A stretch of 64,000 bases of DNA from Thalassospira lucentensis (GCF_032921865.1 NZ_CP136684.1:2453001-2517000), one strand, 5' to 3'; shown: positions 52,732 through 62,964, counted from the stretch's first letter. Translations and numbers: made by a program. The notes: generated by a model from the sequence alone, not told the origin.

Positions 52732-53730
52732 CTAGCCGCCGGTCATGCTCATATGGCGGCCGACTGCCGGTTTCTGACCTTTGCGGTCGATGACGAAATC
52801 ATGCCCCTTGGGTTTAAGCAGCATGGCTTCGTCAAGCAGCCGGTCAAGGGCTTCTGCCTCGCCCGAACGCAGGGCTGCGCGCAGATCAACGTGGTCTTCC
52901 TGCCCAAGGCACATGTAAAGTGTGCCGGTGCAGGTCACGCGCACGCGGTTGCAGCCTTCGCAGAAATTATGGGTAAGCGGCGTGATGAAACCAAGACGCC
53001 CGCCGGTTTCCGCCACCGTGACATAGCGTGCCGGGCCGGGGGTGACATGGTTGCTGGGCACCAGAGTATATTCCTGTTCCAGCCGTTCACGAACAGCGGT
53101 CAGTGGCAGATACTGATCGGTGCGATCCCCGTCGATATCGCCAAGCGGCATGGTTTCAATCAGGCAAAGATCAAAGCCTTCCTTGCCACACCAGGCGACA
53201 AGACGGGAAATTTCGTCTTCGTTGAAATTGCGAAGGGCGACCGTGTTGATCTTGATCTTGAGCCCCGCCTGTTTGGCGGCTTCAAGCCCGCTTAACACCT
53301 GTTCAAGGCGGCCGCGGCGGGTGATTTCGGCGAATTTCTGATGATCAAGGCTATCAAGCGAGATGTTGAGCCGTTTGACACCAAGGCGCGCCAGATCATC
53401 GGCATAGGTGGCAAGCTGGCTGCCATTCGTCGTCATGGTCAGTTCGTCAAGCGCACCGGATTTAAGATGGCGCGACAAATCCCTGATCAGGTCCATGATG
53501 CCACGGCGCACCAGCGGTTCGCCACCGGTCAGGCGCAATTTGCGCACTCCGCGCGCGATGAAGGCCGAACAGAGCTGATCGAGTTCCTCAAGTGTCAGGA
53601 CTTCGGATTTTGGCAGAAAGATCATGCTTTCGGCCATGCAATAGGTGCAGCGGAAGTCACAACGGTCCGTCACCGATACCCGTAGGTAGGATACGTGACG
53701 GCCATATTTGTCGATCAGCGGTCTGGTCAT
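52732..53730 (-). CDS. moaA: GTP 3',8-cyclase MoaA
   Basis: 332 residues, radical SAM enzyme of molybdenum cofactor synthesis. The N-terminal 4Fe-4S cluster cysteines are C24, C28 and C31 ([12 protein letters not shown]), the SAM site is TGGEPLVR, and the second cluster is [14 protein letters not shown]. The chain ends MSMTGG, the GG tail needed for activity with MoaC. It is alone; moaC is not adjacent. Confidence 0.96.
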   Translation of the reverse strand: MTRPLIDKYGRHVSYLRVSVTDRCDFRCTYCMAESMIFLPKSEVLTLEELDQLCSAFIARGVRKLRLTGGEPLVRRGIMDLIRDLSRHLKSGALDELTMTTNGSQLATYADDLARLGVKRLNISLDSLDHQKFAEITRRGRLEQVLSGLEAAKQAGLKIKINTVALRNFNEDEISRLVAWCGKEGFDLCLIETMPLGDIDGDRTDQYLPLTAVRERLEQEYTLVPSNHVTPGPARYVTVAETGGRLGFITPLTHNFCEGCNRVRVTCTGTLYMCLGQEDHVDLRAALRSGEAEALDRLLDEAMLLKPKGHDFVIDRKGQKPAVGRHMSMTGG

Positions 53731-53862
53731 GGCGATGGCGCTTGTTTCTGTTTTGCGGGTCCGGAAACGCTATGTAGTGCGCAAGTTCGACTTTTGCACA
53801 GGGGGGATCGATTTGGCCACCCCGATTTGCGATGAAATCATCACCTTTCCGTCAGATAGGAC

Positions 53863-53897
53863 AAAAAACCGCGGGGAATATCCACCGCGGTTTTTTT
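53863..53897 (-). terminator. Terminator of the helical protein gene at 53923
   Basis: AAAAAACCGCGG/CCGCGGTTTTTTT, 25 bases beyond the stop on the minus strand. Confidence 0.85.
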
Positions 53898-53922
53898 GGG
53901 TTGTCGGGGAATGACCGGTTGC

Positions 53923-54756
53923 CTATTTCCAGTTATCGGCTTCGCGGATATGAAGGGCTGCGATATCGCGATCAAGGGCTGCCATGACATTGCGCAGGGT
54001 TTCGACATTCTCGCTGCCAAGCTTGGCCACCAGTTCGGCCGAACGTTCCGGCTTGGACAGGGCAGCGCGAACATCGCGAAACAGCGAGCGCAGCAGACGC
54101 GCGCAGTGCTCTTCGGTAAAGACCCAGGCATGATCGCCATGCGGCAGATTGTCGTTAATAAGCTGGATCATCCACTGTTTACGGCGTTCGTAATCCTTGA
54201 AATGCAGCGCCATGCGCGCAAATACCAGATTAAGCCGGTTGGCGACCTGTGGTTCTTCTGCCAGATGATCCCAGTAATCAGTTGGATCACGAAGTTCGTC
54301 ATCCTCGTCGGCATGCTGGTCGATGATGGTCTGGATTTCGCCGTCGATTTCCTGAAGCATATCCATGCCGACCATCATGCGGATGACCTTGAAGAAAGGC
54401 TGCAGGATTTCGCGTGACAGTGCGCCATGTTCAAGATCGCCTGCTTCGCGGCCTTCAAGCTGATGGGCAAAGCGACTGACCAGAAGGCGGCCCAGTGGAT
54501 CGTGGCGCACAGCCGCATTCTGACGGGCCTTGACGGTATCGACATCGGTTTCAAGTGTCATCCATGCCGCATCAAACAGCTTGTCCTGTCCGCGCAGGGT
54601 TTCAAGCGCGCTTGAAATCTGATCAGTGCTAACGGTTCCACCGTGGGCCTTGGCTTGTTCCATGAGGCTGGCGGCAAATTGTTCGAGCACAGAGAATGCA
54701 GCGGTGTAGTGACGCTGTTTGAAGCTGTCCCGCGGTGGTTTGACGATTGCAATCAT
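53923..54756 (-). CDS. Conserved hypothetical helical protein
   Basis: 277 residues (ATG 54756; ATG 54780 is equally possible as neither has a clear ribosome site). Predicted almost wholly helical, cytoplasmic, no membrane segment: ILQPFFKVIRMMVGMDMLQEIDGEIQTIID and FARMALHFKDYERRKQWMIQLINDNLP are representative. I do not recognise the family. The closing CARLLRSLFRDVRAALSKPERSAELVAKLG is the most conserved-looking part. It stands just upstream of the che/ctrA region on the opposite strand. Confidence 0.7.
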   Translation of the reverse strand: MIAIVKPPRDSFKQRHYTAAFSVLEQFAASLMEQAKAHGGTVSTDQISSALETLRGQDKLFDAAWMTLETDVDTVKARQNAAVRHDPLGRLLVSRFAHQLEGREAGDLEHGALSREILQPFFKVIRMMVGMDMLQEIDGEIQTIIDQHADEDDELRDPTDYWDHLAEEPQVANRLNLVFARMALHFKDYERRKQWMIQLINDNLPHGDHAWVFTEEHCARLLRSLFRDVRAALSKPERSAELVAKLGSENVETLRNVMAALDRDIAALHIREADNWK

Positions 54757-54918
54757 TTCCCGTTCCGACCCTGTTATCATTGAAGCCAGTGCGCCCGGGG
54801 GGGCTGCCCGGTAGCCTGATGCATGCGACCTTGCGTATCAAATTTCGTTTAATACGCCGAAATGTTTAACATTTTCGTTTCAGCAAGTTCCATGCCATGC
54901 GCAAGCATGATGGTGAAC

Positions 54919-55104
54919 CTATTCATAGCCGACCGCAGCCTCGACAATTTCAAGCACGACATGGCGCGGACGGATGATCTGGCGCCCGGCTTCTTCGAAA
55001 TTCACCGCGATCCTGTCGCCGTCGACTGCCTGAATACGCCCGAGGCCCCAATCGGGTTGACCGGGATGGCGGACAATGGTGCCAGGGGTCAGCAGGAAAT
55101 CCAT
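54919..55104 (-). CDS. DUF3553 family protein
   Basis: 61 residues. LTPGTIVRHPGQPDWGLGRIQAV then RIAVNFEEAGRQII is the DUF3553 signature, a small SH3-like beta barrel also found as a tail on helicases. The start is ATG 55104 or 55110. The function of the stand-alone form is unknown; DNA or RNA binding is likely by fold. Confidence 0.8.
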   Translation of the reverse strand: MDFLLTPGTIVRHPGQPDWGLGRIQAVDGDRIAVNFEEAGRQIIRPRHVVLEIVEAAVGYE

Positions 55105-55407
55105 GATCATGCTCTTTTGTCTGATGTTGGTATCTTCAATATAGTCAGGCAATACGCCGGGAACAAATGCTGTGCAATGATGGCAATCACATATTTTGGA
55201 ACTGGGTAAAATTTGCCGGTTTGCAAATGCGGCAAAAATCCGGGGGCTAAAGAAGGTTTTAACACATCTGGCTGCAATCTGGGCGCGGATTGCAGTTGCC
55301 CGGTCCGGTTCGTCCCGAATATCGCCGGAAGGTACTGTGCAAATCGCGCATTGCTTTGGGGAAGCGGTGCGGACCTGTTGAACAGAATTCTTGGAGATAC
55401 CCGTTAT
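55105..55407. other. Divergent gap between the DUF3553 gene and chpT
   Basis: The frame upstream of DUF3553 stays open but has no plausible start or domain. The chpT frame is also open to 55213 without conservation. No GTTAAC or GANTC cluster was seen here. Confidence 0.45.
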
Positions 55408-56016
55408 ATGGAACAGGACAGAGCAGTGGAACTGATCCTGATCGAGCTGATCAGCTCGCGCATTTGCCACGACCTTGTCGGGCCGGTGGGGGCTGTGAAT
55501 GCCGGTGCCGAACTGATGGGGGAAGCTGGTGTTGCCGATGACGAGGCGCTTGCGCTGATGCGCAAAAGCGGGCTTGAGGCCGCGCGTCGTTTACAATTGT
55601 TCCGGCTGGCATTCGGTCGCGCGGGCAACAGTGTTGATACAAAATCGATGCGTGATGCGGTTGCCCAGAGTTTCGAGGCCGAAGGCAAGGTGACCTTGCA
55701 ATGGGACGAGATTGGAATTGATCCAGCTCATGGACGGCTTGTGCTTAATATGGTGATGTTGGCCCGTGAAGCCCTGCCGTTTGGCGGGGATATCCGTGTG
55801 ATGCGCGAATCCGAAGGCAGAATTACGGTTAATGCGGCGGGTAAACGGGCGGCATTCCGGCCGGATATCGAAAATGTCATGAAAAACGAAGTGTCGCCGG
55901 AAGAGCTTGATCCCCGGACCGTGCATGGCTTTTTCCTGCGAAATCTTGCGCATCGGACCGGTGGTGCGCTTTCGGTCTTGCAAGACGACGGAAATGTTGC
56001 ATTGATCTATGATTAA
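55408..56016 (+). CDS. chpT: Histidine phosphotransferase ChpT
   Basis: 202 residues. SSRICHDLVGPVGAVNAGAELM contains the phosphorylatable His21 of the ChpT family; the C-terminal half is the degenerate ATPase-like domain (RTVHGFFLRNLAHRTGGALSV). In Caulobacter it relays phosphate from CckA to CtrA and CpdR. Here it directly precedes the che operon, and ctrA lies at its far end. GGAG is 12 bases upstream, a weak site, so an earlier start cannot be excluded. Confidence 0.9.
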   Translation: MEQDRAVELILIELISSRICHDLVGPVGAVNAGAELMGEAGVADDEALALMRKSGLEAARRLQLFRLAFGRAGNSVDTKSMRDAVAQSFEAEGKVTLQWDEIGIDPAHGRLVLNMVMLAREALPFGGDIRVMRESEGRITVNAAGKRAAFRPDIENVMKNEVSPEELDPRTVHGFFLRNLAHRTGGALSVLQDDGNVALIYD

Positions 56017-56157
56017 AAAAAAGACCTGCGGGTCTGGTAATACCGTGTGCTAGGTTCTACGTAAGTAACGGATTGAACGTGTGTTTCGCGCACTGGTCGT
56101 AGGGATGGGCGTTCCTGTTCCGGCAGCGTCTGACTGTCGGAGATGTGGAGGGGGTAT

Positions 56158-58848
56158 ATGGACGATCTTTTAAGTGAATTCCTGACAGAGACTTCGGAAA
56201 GCCTGTCGACGCTTGACGTCGAACTGGTGAAACTGGAGCAAAATCCGAATGATCCGGATATTCTGTCGAATATTTTCCGCCTGGTGCACACCATTAAAGG
56301 GACTTGCGGGTTCCTTGGTTTGCCACGACTGGAAGCTGTTGCGCATGCCGGTGAAAACGTGCTCGGCAAAATTCGCGACGGTGAACTGGTCGTAACGCCG
56401 GATGCGGTGACGCTCGTTCTTGAGTCCATCGACACCATCAAATATCTGTTGAGCGAGCTTGAGCAGAACGAAACAGAACCGGACGGCAACGATGCCGATC
56501 TGATCGCGCGGCTTAACCATTTTGCCGATACCGGCACGATCATGGGAGGCAGCGCCGCACCGGCAGCAGCCGCCCCGCTCGAGGAAGCACCCGCTGAAGA
56601 AGTGCCGATGACTGACGACGAACGGTTGCAGGCGATTTTCGATGCGACCGAAGTCGATCCCGATATTCAGGAACCGGAGCCAGAGCCGGAGAAACCCGCA
56701 CCGGCGGCAGCCCCGCCAGCAGCGGCGAAGTCGCAGGCCGTTGCACCGGCAAAGGCAGCAGCATCCGAGGGACCAAAGGCCGAAGCGCCACGTGGCGAGG
56801 CCAAGGAAAGTTCCGTCGCAGCCCAGACGATCCGCGTCAACGTTGAATTGCTTGAAAACCTGATGACACTGGTTTCCGAGCTTGTCCTGACCCGTAACCA
56901 GCTTCTGCAGATGGTTCGTGGCAAGGATGACAGCGAATTTACCGTTCCTTTGCAGCGTCTGTCGCACATCACTACCGACCTTCAGGAAGGTGTGATGAAG
57001 ACCCGTATGCAGCCGATCGGCAATGCCTGGGCGAAGCTGCCGCGTATTGTTCGTGACCTCGCGCTCGAGATGAACAAGAAAATCGATCTGCAGATGATCG
57101 GTGCCGATACGGAACTTGACCGTCAGGTGCTTGAACTCATCAAGGATCCGCTGACCCACATGGTTCGCAACTCTGCCGACCACGGTCTGGAAGATATTCC
57201 GGGGCGCCGGGAAGCAGGCAAGCCGGAAACCGGTACTGTCACGCTGAACGCCTATCACGAAGGTGGTCACATCATCATCGAGATTTCCGATGATGGTCGC
57301 GGGCTTAATATCGAACGGATCAAGGCCAAGGCGATTGCCAACGGTCTCGCAAGCGAGAGCGATCTTGACGGTATGGCGGACTCGCAGATTCACCAGTTCA
57401 TTTTCAAGGCCGGTTTCTCGACCGCCGAAAAGGTGACTTCGGTTTCGGGACGTGGCGTCGGTATGGACGTTGTCCGTACCAACATTGAAAAGATTGGTGG
57501 TACGGTCGAACTGAAATCGGTCGAAGGCCGCGGGTCGACCTTCATCATCAAGATTCCGCTGACCCTTGCCATCGTTTCGGCACTGATCGTTGAAAGTGGC
57601 GGCGAACGCTTTGCCATTCCGCAGATCAGCGTTCTGGAGCTGGTTCGTGCTTCAAGCAATTCCGATCATTCGATCGAACGTATTCACGATACGCCGGTCC
57701 TGCGCTTGCGCAACCGTCTGCTGCCACTGGTCACGCTCAAGAAAATTCTTGGCCTTGATGATGGTGAAACGACGGTCGATGACGTGGATGAAGAAGCCTT
57801 CATCGTCGTCACGCAGGTGGGTACCTATTCTTTCGGTATCATCGTTGACCGCGTGTTCGACACCGAGGAAATCGTGGTCAAGCCGGTTGCACCGATCCTG
57901 CGCGATCTGTCGCTGTTCTCGGGGAATACCATCCTTGGCGACGGCAGCGTGATCATGATCCTTGATCCGAACGGCATTGCTACCCGGACCGGCGAAATCA
58001 CCGTTGGCGGTTCGCAGGGTGTCGAAAGCAAGGCGCGTTCTGATACCGGTGATCGCGAAACGACTTCCATGCTGGTCTTCCGGGCTGGCGGGTCCGAAAT
58101 TCGTGCAGTGCCGCTTGCACTTGTCGCCCGTCTCGAGGAAATCGATGTCGAAAATATCGAATACTCGAACGGTCGCCCGCTGGTGCAGTATCGTGGCAAG
58201 CTGATGCCGCTGGTCTTTATCGATGGTTCCTATCAGATGAAGAGCGAAGGTCGTCAGCCGACCTTGGTATTCCAGGACCGCGAACGGACCATGGGTCTTG
58301 TGGTGGACGAGATCGTCGACATTGTCGATGACGTCCTGAACGTTGAACTGACAGCCGATCAGGATGGTCTGGTTGGTTCGGCGGTGATTGATGGCAAGGC
58401 AACCGATCTGATTGATGCCGGTTACTATCTGGAACTGGCGTTCTCGGACTGGTTCGGCCACGAGGATACTGGCGGCGAGAAGAAGCGTGTTCTTCTGATC
58501 GATGACAGCCCGTTCTTCCGCAACCTTCTTACGCCGATGTTATCGGTGTCCGGTTTCCGTGTCATTGCGGTCGAGAATGCCGAACAGGCGCTTGATCTTA
58601 AAAATCGCGGGGAAATTTTCGACGCGATCATCAGTGATATCGAAATGCCGGGCATGAACGGTTTCGAATTTGCCGAAAGCCTGCAGAATGATGAACATTG
58701 GGGCGATACCCCGATCATCGCGCTGTCTTCGCACACCAGCGAGGAAGACTTCGAACGGGGTCGTCAGGTTGGCTTTAGCGACTATGTCGCGAAATTCGAT
58801 CGAGATGCGCTGGTATCGACGCTGATCCAGACGCTGAGCGCAGTGTAA
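56158..58848 (+). CDS. cheA: Hybrid chemotaxis kinase CheA with two CheW-like modules and a receiver
   Basis: 896 residues. Hpt domain 1-110 with phospho-His44 (FRLVHTIKGTCGFLG); an Ala/Pro/Glu-rich linker (about 125-220); dimerisation helices (VELLENLMTLVSELVLTRNQLLQ); kinase domain with HMVRNSADHGLED and DDGRGLN; first CheW-like domain (ALIVESGGERFAIPQISVLELV); a second CheW-like domain (MLVFRAGGSEIRAVPLALVARLEEI); and a C-terminal receiver with VLLIDDSPFFRNLL and the acceptor Asp in IISDIEMPG. The doubled CheW domain plus receiver is typical of spirillum chemotaxis operons. The start follows a GGAGGGGG at 56147; a GTG-like ATG at 56143 would sit inside that site. Confidence 0.95.
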   Translation: MDDLLSEFLTETSESLSTLDVELVKLEQNPNDPDILSNIFRLVHTIKGTCGFLGLPRLEAVAHAGENVLGKIRDGELVVTPDAVTLVLESIDTIKYLLSELEQNETEPDGNDADLIARLNHFADTGTIMGGSAAPAAAAPLEEAPAEEVPMTDDERLQAIFDATEVDPDIQEPEPEPEKPAPAAAPPAAAKSQAVAPAKAAASEGPKAEAPRGEAKESSVAAQTIRVNVELLENLMTLVSELVLTRNQLLQMVRGKDDSEFTVPLQRLSHITTDLQEGVMKTRMQPIGNAWAKLPRIVRDLALEMNKKIDLQMIGADTELDRQVLELIKDPLTHMVRNSADHGLEDIPGRREAGKPETGTVTLNAYHEGGHIIIEISDDGRGLNIERIKAKAIANGLASESDLDGMADSQIHQFIFKAGFSTAEKVTSVSGRGVGMDVVRTNIEKIGGTVELKSVEGRGSTFIIKIPLTLAIVSALIVESGGERFAIPQISVLELVRASSNSDHSIERIHDTPVLRLRNRLLPLVTLKKILGLDDGETTVDDVDEEAFIVVTQVGTYSFGIIVDRVFDTEEIVVKPVAPILRDLSLFSGNTILGDGSVIMILDPNGIATRTGEITVGGSQGVESKARSDTGDRETTSMLVFRAGGSEIRAVPLALVARLEEIDVENIEYSNGRPLVQYRGKLMPLVFIDGSYQMKSEGRQPTLVFQDRERTMGLVVDEIVDIVDDVLNVELTADQDGLVGSAVIDGKATDLIDAGYYLELAFSDWFGHEDTGGEKKRVLLIDDSPFFRNLLTPMLSVSGFRVIAVENAEQALDLKNRGEIFDAIISDIEMPGMNGFEFAESLQNDEHWGDTPIIALSSHTSEEDFERGRQVGFSDYVAKFDRDALVSTLIQTLSAV

Positions 58849-58864
58849 ATCGGGGAAAAGTCCA

Positions 58865-59371
58865 ATGAGCGATAAAAAGGCACTCGTCCCGAGCAAAGAA
58901 CAGAGCACGGCCCTTGACCTTGGCGGGGCAACGAAGGATTTCGTTACCGCCTATATCGGCAAGCAGTTGTTCGGTATTCCGGTTCTGACGGTTCAGGATG
59001 TTCTTGGTCCGCAGCGTATCACCCGCATTCCGCTGGCTCCGCCAGAGGTGGCAGGGTCGCTGAACCTGCGCGGTCGTATCGTGACGGCAATCGATGTTCG
59101 CAAACGTCTTGGTCTTCGTGAACGCGAAGATGATGTACCGGGCATGAGCATTGTGGTCGATCAGGGTGGCGAACTTTACAGCCTGATGGTCGATCAGGTT
59201 GGCGAGGTTCTGAGCGTTCCGCAAAAGGCATTCGAACAGAATCCGGCGACGCTTGATCCGCGCTGGCGCGAATTTTCCGATGGCATTTTCCGCCTCGACA
59301 AGAAGCTTCTTGTCATTCTGGACGTAACCCGTCTGCTTGATTTTACCGTTTCGGTAAAACAGGCGGGCTAG
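58865..59371 (+). CDS. cheW: Chemotaxis coupling protein CheW
   Basis: 168 residues. FVTAYIGKQLFGIPVLTVQDVLGPQRITRIPLAPPEVAGSLNLRGRIVTAIDVRKRL in parts is the CheW beta-barrel core. It bridges receptors and CheA. It follows cheA by 16 bases. Confidence 0.95.
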   Translation: MSDKKALVPSKEQSTALDLGGATKDFVTAYIGKQLFGIPVLTVQDVLGPQRITRIPLAPPEVAGSLNLRGRIVTAIDVRKRLGLREREDDVPGMSIVVDQGGELYSLMVDQVGEVLSVPQKAFEQNPATLDPRWREFSDGIFRLDKKLLVILDVTRLLDFTVSVKQAG

Positions 59372-59455
59372 GTATGATAGTATGTGCCGGGTGCAAAATG
59401 CATCCGGTACAATGCCGGTATTGGCTTAACGATCTAATTTGCGAGAAGGAAGTCG

Positions 59456-59821
59456 ATGAAGAGTTGTCTCGTCGTCGATGATTCGAAAGTCATCAGAATG
59501 GTGGCACGCCGTATCCTTGAAGAAATGGGATTTGCGGTCATTGAGGCTGTGGATGGGCAGGAGGCAATTGATCGATGCCTTGAAGCCATGCCAGACGCGG
59601 TGTTGCTTGATTGGAACATGCCGGTGAAAAGCGGGATTGATTTCCTGCGGGAACTGCGCGCAGCACCTGGTGGCGATGAGCCCGTCGTCGTGTTCTGCAC
59701 CACAGAAAACGATCTCGAGCACATTCAGGAGGCCATTACGGCCGGTGCGAACGAGTATATTATGAAGCCGTTCGACAGCGAGATCATCCAGGCAAAATTT
59801 GAGCAGGTGGGTCTGATTTAA
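59456..59821 (+). CDS. cheY: Chemotaxis response regulator CheY
   Basis: 121 residues, a lone receiver. SCLVVDDSKVIRMVARRILEEMGF, acceptor Asp in VLLDWNMPVKSG, Thr in VFCTTEN and Lys in YIMKPFD are all present. It controls the flagellar motor switch. Confidence 0.95.
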   Translation: MKSCLVVDDSKVIRMVARRILEEMGFAVIEAVDGQEAIDRCLEAMPDAVLLDWNMPVKSGIDFLRELRAAPGGDEPVVVFCTTENDLEHIQEAITAGANEYIMKPFDSEIIQAKFEQVGLI

Positions 59822-59890
59822 GGTTCCTGTCAGCGTCGCTGTGCATTTGCCTTGGTTTTGGTCCGGTTGCTCTAACGGGAACGTCGGTAC

Positions 59891-61609
59891 GTGGAAGACA
59901 CGCCAATCCATCCGCCCTATAAAGTCCTGATTGTCGACGATTCCGCAATCGTGCGTGGTCTGGTAACCCGTATGTTGCAGGAAGACGACGATATCGAGGT
60001 CGTCGGTTCCGTCGCCAATGGCGAGGATGCCCTTGTGGTTATGCGCAAGGAAATCGGGATCGAGGCTGTTGTTCTTGATATCGAAATGCCGGTCATGGAT
60101 GGCCTGACGGCATTACCCAAACTTCTTGAAATTGATCCGACGGTCCGGGTGATCATGGCATCAACCCTGACCAAGCGAAATGCCGATATCAGTTTCCAGG
60201 CGATGACGCTTGGTGCGGTGGACTACATTCCCAAGCCCTCATCGGCCAAGGACCTTAATGTTGGCGAAGGCTTCCGGGCCGAGCTGCTGGACAAGGTCAA
60301 GGCATGGGCCGAACAGCGTCGCAAGATGCTTGGCGCTGAGCAGGGCCGTTACGAGGATCAGGCCGAGAATGTCGTGCCGGTTCCCGAAAACCCGGATGCC
60401 GCGCCGGAACACGATGTTCCACCAGCCAGCGATGAAGATGATCATGGCAATGCAAAGCCGGATGGGACGGATGCCCCTGCGCCGTTCCGGGCCGAGCTTT
60501 CGGTCGAACATCAGACTTTGCATAAACCGGGACGGGTACAGCGAAAGCGTTTCACCGCCGAACTGCGCCCGCGACCGACGCATCAGCCCGGTCGTCACGG
60601 ACCGATGTCGACCCGCCCGATACCCCAGCCACAGCATCAGCCGCCGCAACATCCGCAACCGGCTCCAGCAAATACCGATGCCAAGGCTGCCGGTGCAGCG
60701 GCTTTGACGCGTGATGCTGCCCCGTCTGCAGCCGCGACGCAGCCGCGTGATCCGGGTCGGCTGATCCGTGAGGCAGCCATTGCTGCAGGCGATACCAAGG
60801 CCGTTAATGCTGGTATCAAGCCATCTCGTCCGGCAGGCAGCACCATTGTTTCCAGCGGGGCGACCGCACGTAATGCACCGGTTAAACCGGCTCCCCAGCG
60901 TGCCGCTCCGGCCGCACGCAGTCCAGCAGCTGCGGCTGCTGCGCGTGCCAAGGCACCTGCCGGTGCCGCGGCACCCGCGCCAGCACGACGCGCGATGACA
61001 ACGGGGCAGATCAGTCTTCTTCCGGAAAAACGCATCAATGTCGAAGTGATTGCGATCGGCAGTTCGACCGGTGGTCCGCAGGCTTTGTTTGAAGTGCTAC
61101 GCGGGCTTGCCGGTGTGCGGCAACCGATTTTCATCACCCAGCATATGCCTGCGACCTTTACCACAATCCTTGCAGAACACATCACGCGTCTGACGGGGCT
61201 TAAATGCCAAGAAGGCCAGACCGGCATGCCAATTCAGGGTGGGCAGGTTTACCTTGCCCCTGGGGATTACCACATGGTGGTAGAGGGCCGCGGTAACAGC
61301 AGGAAAATTGTTCTGAACCAGAACCCGCCTGAAAATTTCTGTCGTCCGTCGGTTGACCCGATGCTGCGCAGCCTTGTTGAAAGCTATGGTGGTAATATAC
61401 TGACGGCTATCCTTACAGGTATGGGGCAGGATGGTATGTTGGGCGGGCGTGCTGTTGTGGGTGCCGGGGGAATGGTTGTTGCGCAGGACGAGCAGACAAG
61501 CGTTGTGTGGGGAATGCCGGGTGCCGCAGCGCATGCAGGCATTTGTTCAGCGGTTCTCCCCGTGGGTGGCATCGCGGCCTATATCAAAAAATTTGCAGGG
61601 GGTCGTTAA
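59891..61609 (+). CDS. cheB: Chemotaxis protein-glutamate methylesterase CheB with very long linker
   Basis: 572 residues against the usual 350. The receiver (13-125; VLDIEMPVMDG) is followed by about 240 residues rich in Ala, Pro, Gln and Arg, then the esterase domain (about 375-570) with catalytic Ser (AIGSSTGGPQAL), His (ITQHMPATF) and Asp (GMGQDGMLGG). It deamidates and demethylates receptors. The start is GTG 59891, 70 bases after cheY. It overlaps none of its neighbours. Confidence 0.93.
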   Translation: MEDTPIHPPYKVLIVDDSAIVRGLVTRMLQEDDDIEVVGSVANGEDALVVMRKEIGIEAVVLDIEMPVMDGLTALPKLLEIDPTVRVIMASTLTKRNADISFQAMTLGAVDYIPKPSSAKDLNVGEGFRAELLDKVKAWAEQRRKMLGAEQGRYEDQAENVVPVPENPDAAPEHDVPPASDEDDHGNAKPDGTDAPAPFRAELSVEHQTLHKPGRVQRKRFTAELRPRPTHQPGRHGPMSTRPIPQPQHQPPQHPQPAPANTDAKAAGAAALTRDAAPSAAATQPRDPGRLIREAAIAAGDTKAVNAGIKPSRPAGSTIVSSGATARNAPVKPAPQRAAPAARSPAAAAAARAKAPAGAAAPAPARRAMTTGQISLLPEKRINVEVIAIGSSTGGPQALFEVLRGLAGVRQPIFITQHMPATFTTILAEHITRLTGLKCQEGQTGMPIQGGQVYLAPGDYHMVVEGRGNSRKIVLNQNPPENFCRPSVDPMLRSLVESYGGNILTAILTGMGQDGMLGGRAVVGAGGMVVAQDEQTSVVWGMPGAAAHAGICSAVLPVGGIAAYIKKFAGGR

Positions 61610-61615
61610 GCCGAG

Positions 61616-62926
61616 ATGATGAGGCCGGAAGACTTCGATTTCGTTAGCAGACTGATAAAGTCAAAATCCGGGCTCGTTCTGAGCCAGGACAAGACGTATC
61701 TGCTCGAAAGCCGGCTGATGCCGATTGCGCGCAAGCGCGGGCTCAAGGACCTGACTGAACTGATTGCGGCGTTGCGCGGTGGTGACCGTGTCCTTGTCGA
61801 GGAAGTCGTTGATGCGATGACGACCAACGAGAGCTTCTTCTTCCGAGATACCAAGCCGTTCGACCAGTTTCGCCATGTCGTTCTGCCGCACATGATCAAG
61901 GAACGTGCTTCCAAACGTCATCTGCGGATCTGGTGTGCAGCTGCGTCCTCGGGGCAGGAACCCTATTCGCTGGCGATGATCCTTGATGAATTTAAAACCC
62001 AGCTTTCAGGCTGGCGGGTTGAAATTATCGGGACAGATATTTCGCGCGAAATCCTGACCAAGGCTCGTGCGGGTCTTTATTCCCAGTTCGAAGTCCAAAG
62101 GGGCCTTCCGATCCAGCTTCTGGTCAAGTATTTCCAGAAGAAAGAGGACCAGTGGCAAATCTCGCAGGAAATCCGGTCCAAGGTTCAATACAAGGAATTC
62201 AACCTGCTCGATGATTTCCGTCCTTTGGGGCAGTTTGACATCGTCTATTGCCGCAACGTGCTGATTTATTTTGATCAACCGACCAAGACCGATGTACTGG
62301 CGCGTATTTCGGCATTGATGCCCGATGACGGTTTCCTGTTCCTTGGCGGAGCAGAGACGGTTCTGGGCATTTCCGACAAATTCAAACCGCTGGCACGCCA
62401 GCGCGGCATTTATCAGCTGAACCGTCCGGGAGCCCCGGATGTGGATGTTTCTGCGCTGGAAAAAATTCAGGCAGGCGGCGCTGCTGCGACGGCCGGGGCG
62501 GGTGTTGCGACGGGAGGCTTTGCCTTTCCGAAACCAAAGCATATGCAGAATGCAGCGGGTGGTACGACTGCCGGTGCCGGAACCGCAACGCAGCCGCGTC
62601 CGGGGCTTTCGACCGGAACCGCCGCGCGCCCGGCAACCACCACGGGCACCGGTTCAACCGGGACAGCGACCCGACCGTTGACAACAGGAACAACCGGTAC
62701 TGCAGGCAGCACATATTCGCGCCCATCTTCGACCGGGACCAGCAGCACCGGTTCCGCCGGCACAGCCGGATCAACGTATCGTCGTCCATTGGGAACGACC
62801 GGTTCGACGGGAAGCACACCGCCTGCACGACCATCCAGCGGAACAGGCAGTACGGGGACCGGTACAACGCGCCCGTCGACCACGTTTGATCGTTCGCGTT
62901 TCGGTAAACCCGAAGACAAGAAATAG
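61616..62926 (+). CDS. cheR: Chemotaxis methyltransferase CheR with a Gly/Thr/Ser-rich tail
   Basis: 436 residues; the enzyme proper ends near residue 272. MTTNESFFFRDTKPFDQF, RIWCAAASSGQEPYSLAMIL (SAM site), IIGTDISREILTKARAG and FDIVYCRNVLIYFDQPTK are classical CheR. The remaining about 160 residues are low-complexity: GGAAATAGAGVATGG, then repeats such as TGTGSTGTAT, SSTGTSSTGSAGTAG and a basic end (FDRSRFGKPEDKK). Many CheR enzymes end in a short receptor-tethering motif or TPR domain; this tail is neither. Six bases separate it from cheB. Confidence 0.93.
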   Translation: MMRPEDFDFVSRLIKSKSGLVLSQDKTYLLESRLMPIARKRGLKDLTELIAALRGGDRVLVEEVVDAMTTNESFFFRDTKPFDQFRHVVLPHMIKERASKRHLRIWCAAASSGQEPYSLAMILDEFKTQLSGWRVEIIGTDISREILTKARAGLYSQFEVQRGLPIQLLVKYFQKKEDQWQISQEIRSKVQYKEFNLLDDFRPLGQFDIVYCRNVLIYFDQPTKTDVLARISALMPDDGFLFLGGAETVLGISDKFKPLARQRGIYQLNRPGAPDVDVSALEKIQAGGAAATAGAGVATGGFAFPKPKHMQNAAGGTTAGAGTATQPRPGLSTGTAARPATTTGTGSTGTATRPLTTGTTGTAGSTYSRPSSTGTSSTGSAGTAGSTYRRPLGTTGSTGSTPPARPSSGTGSTGTGTTRPSTTFDRSRFGKPEDKK

Positions 62927-62964
62927 AAAACCGGTACTTCTCGGTAAGCCATAAAGTACAAAGC

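Noticed and set aside
56170-57393. 407-codon frame opposite cheA
   Set aside because: Antisense shadow in high-G+C DNA.
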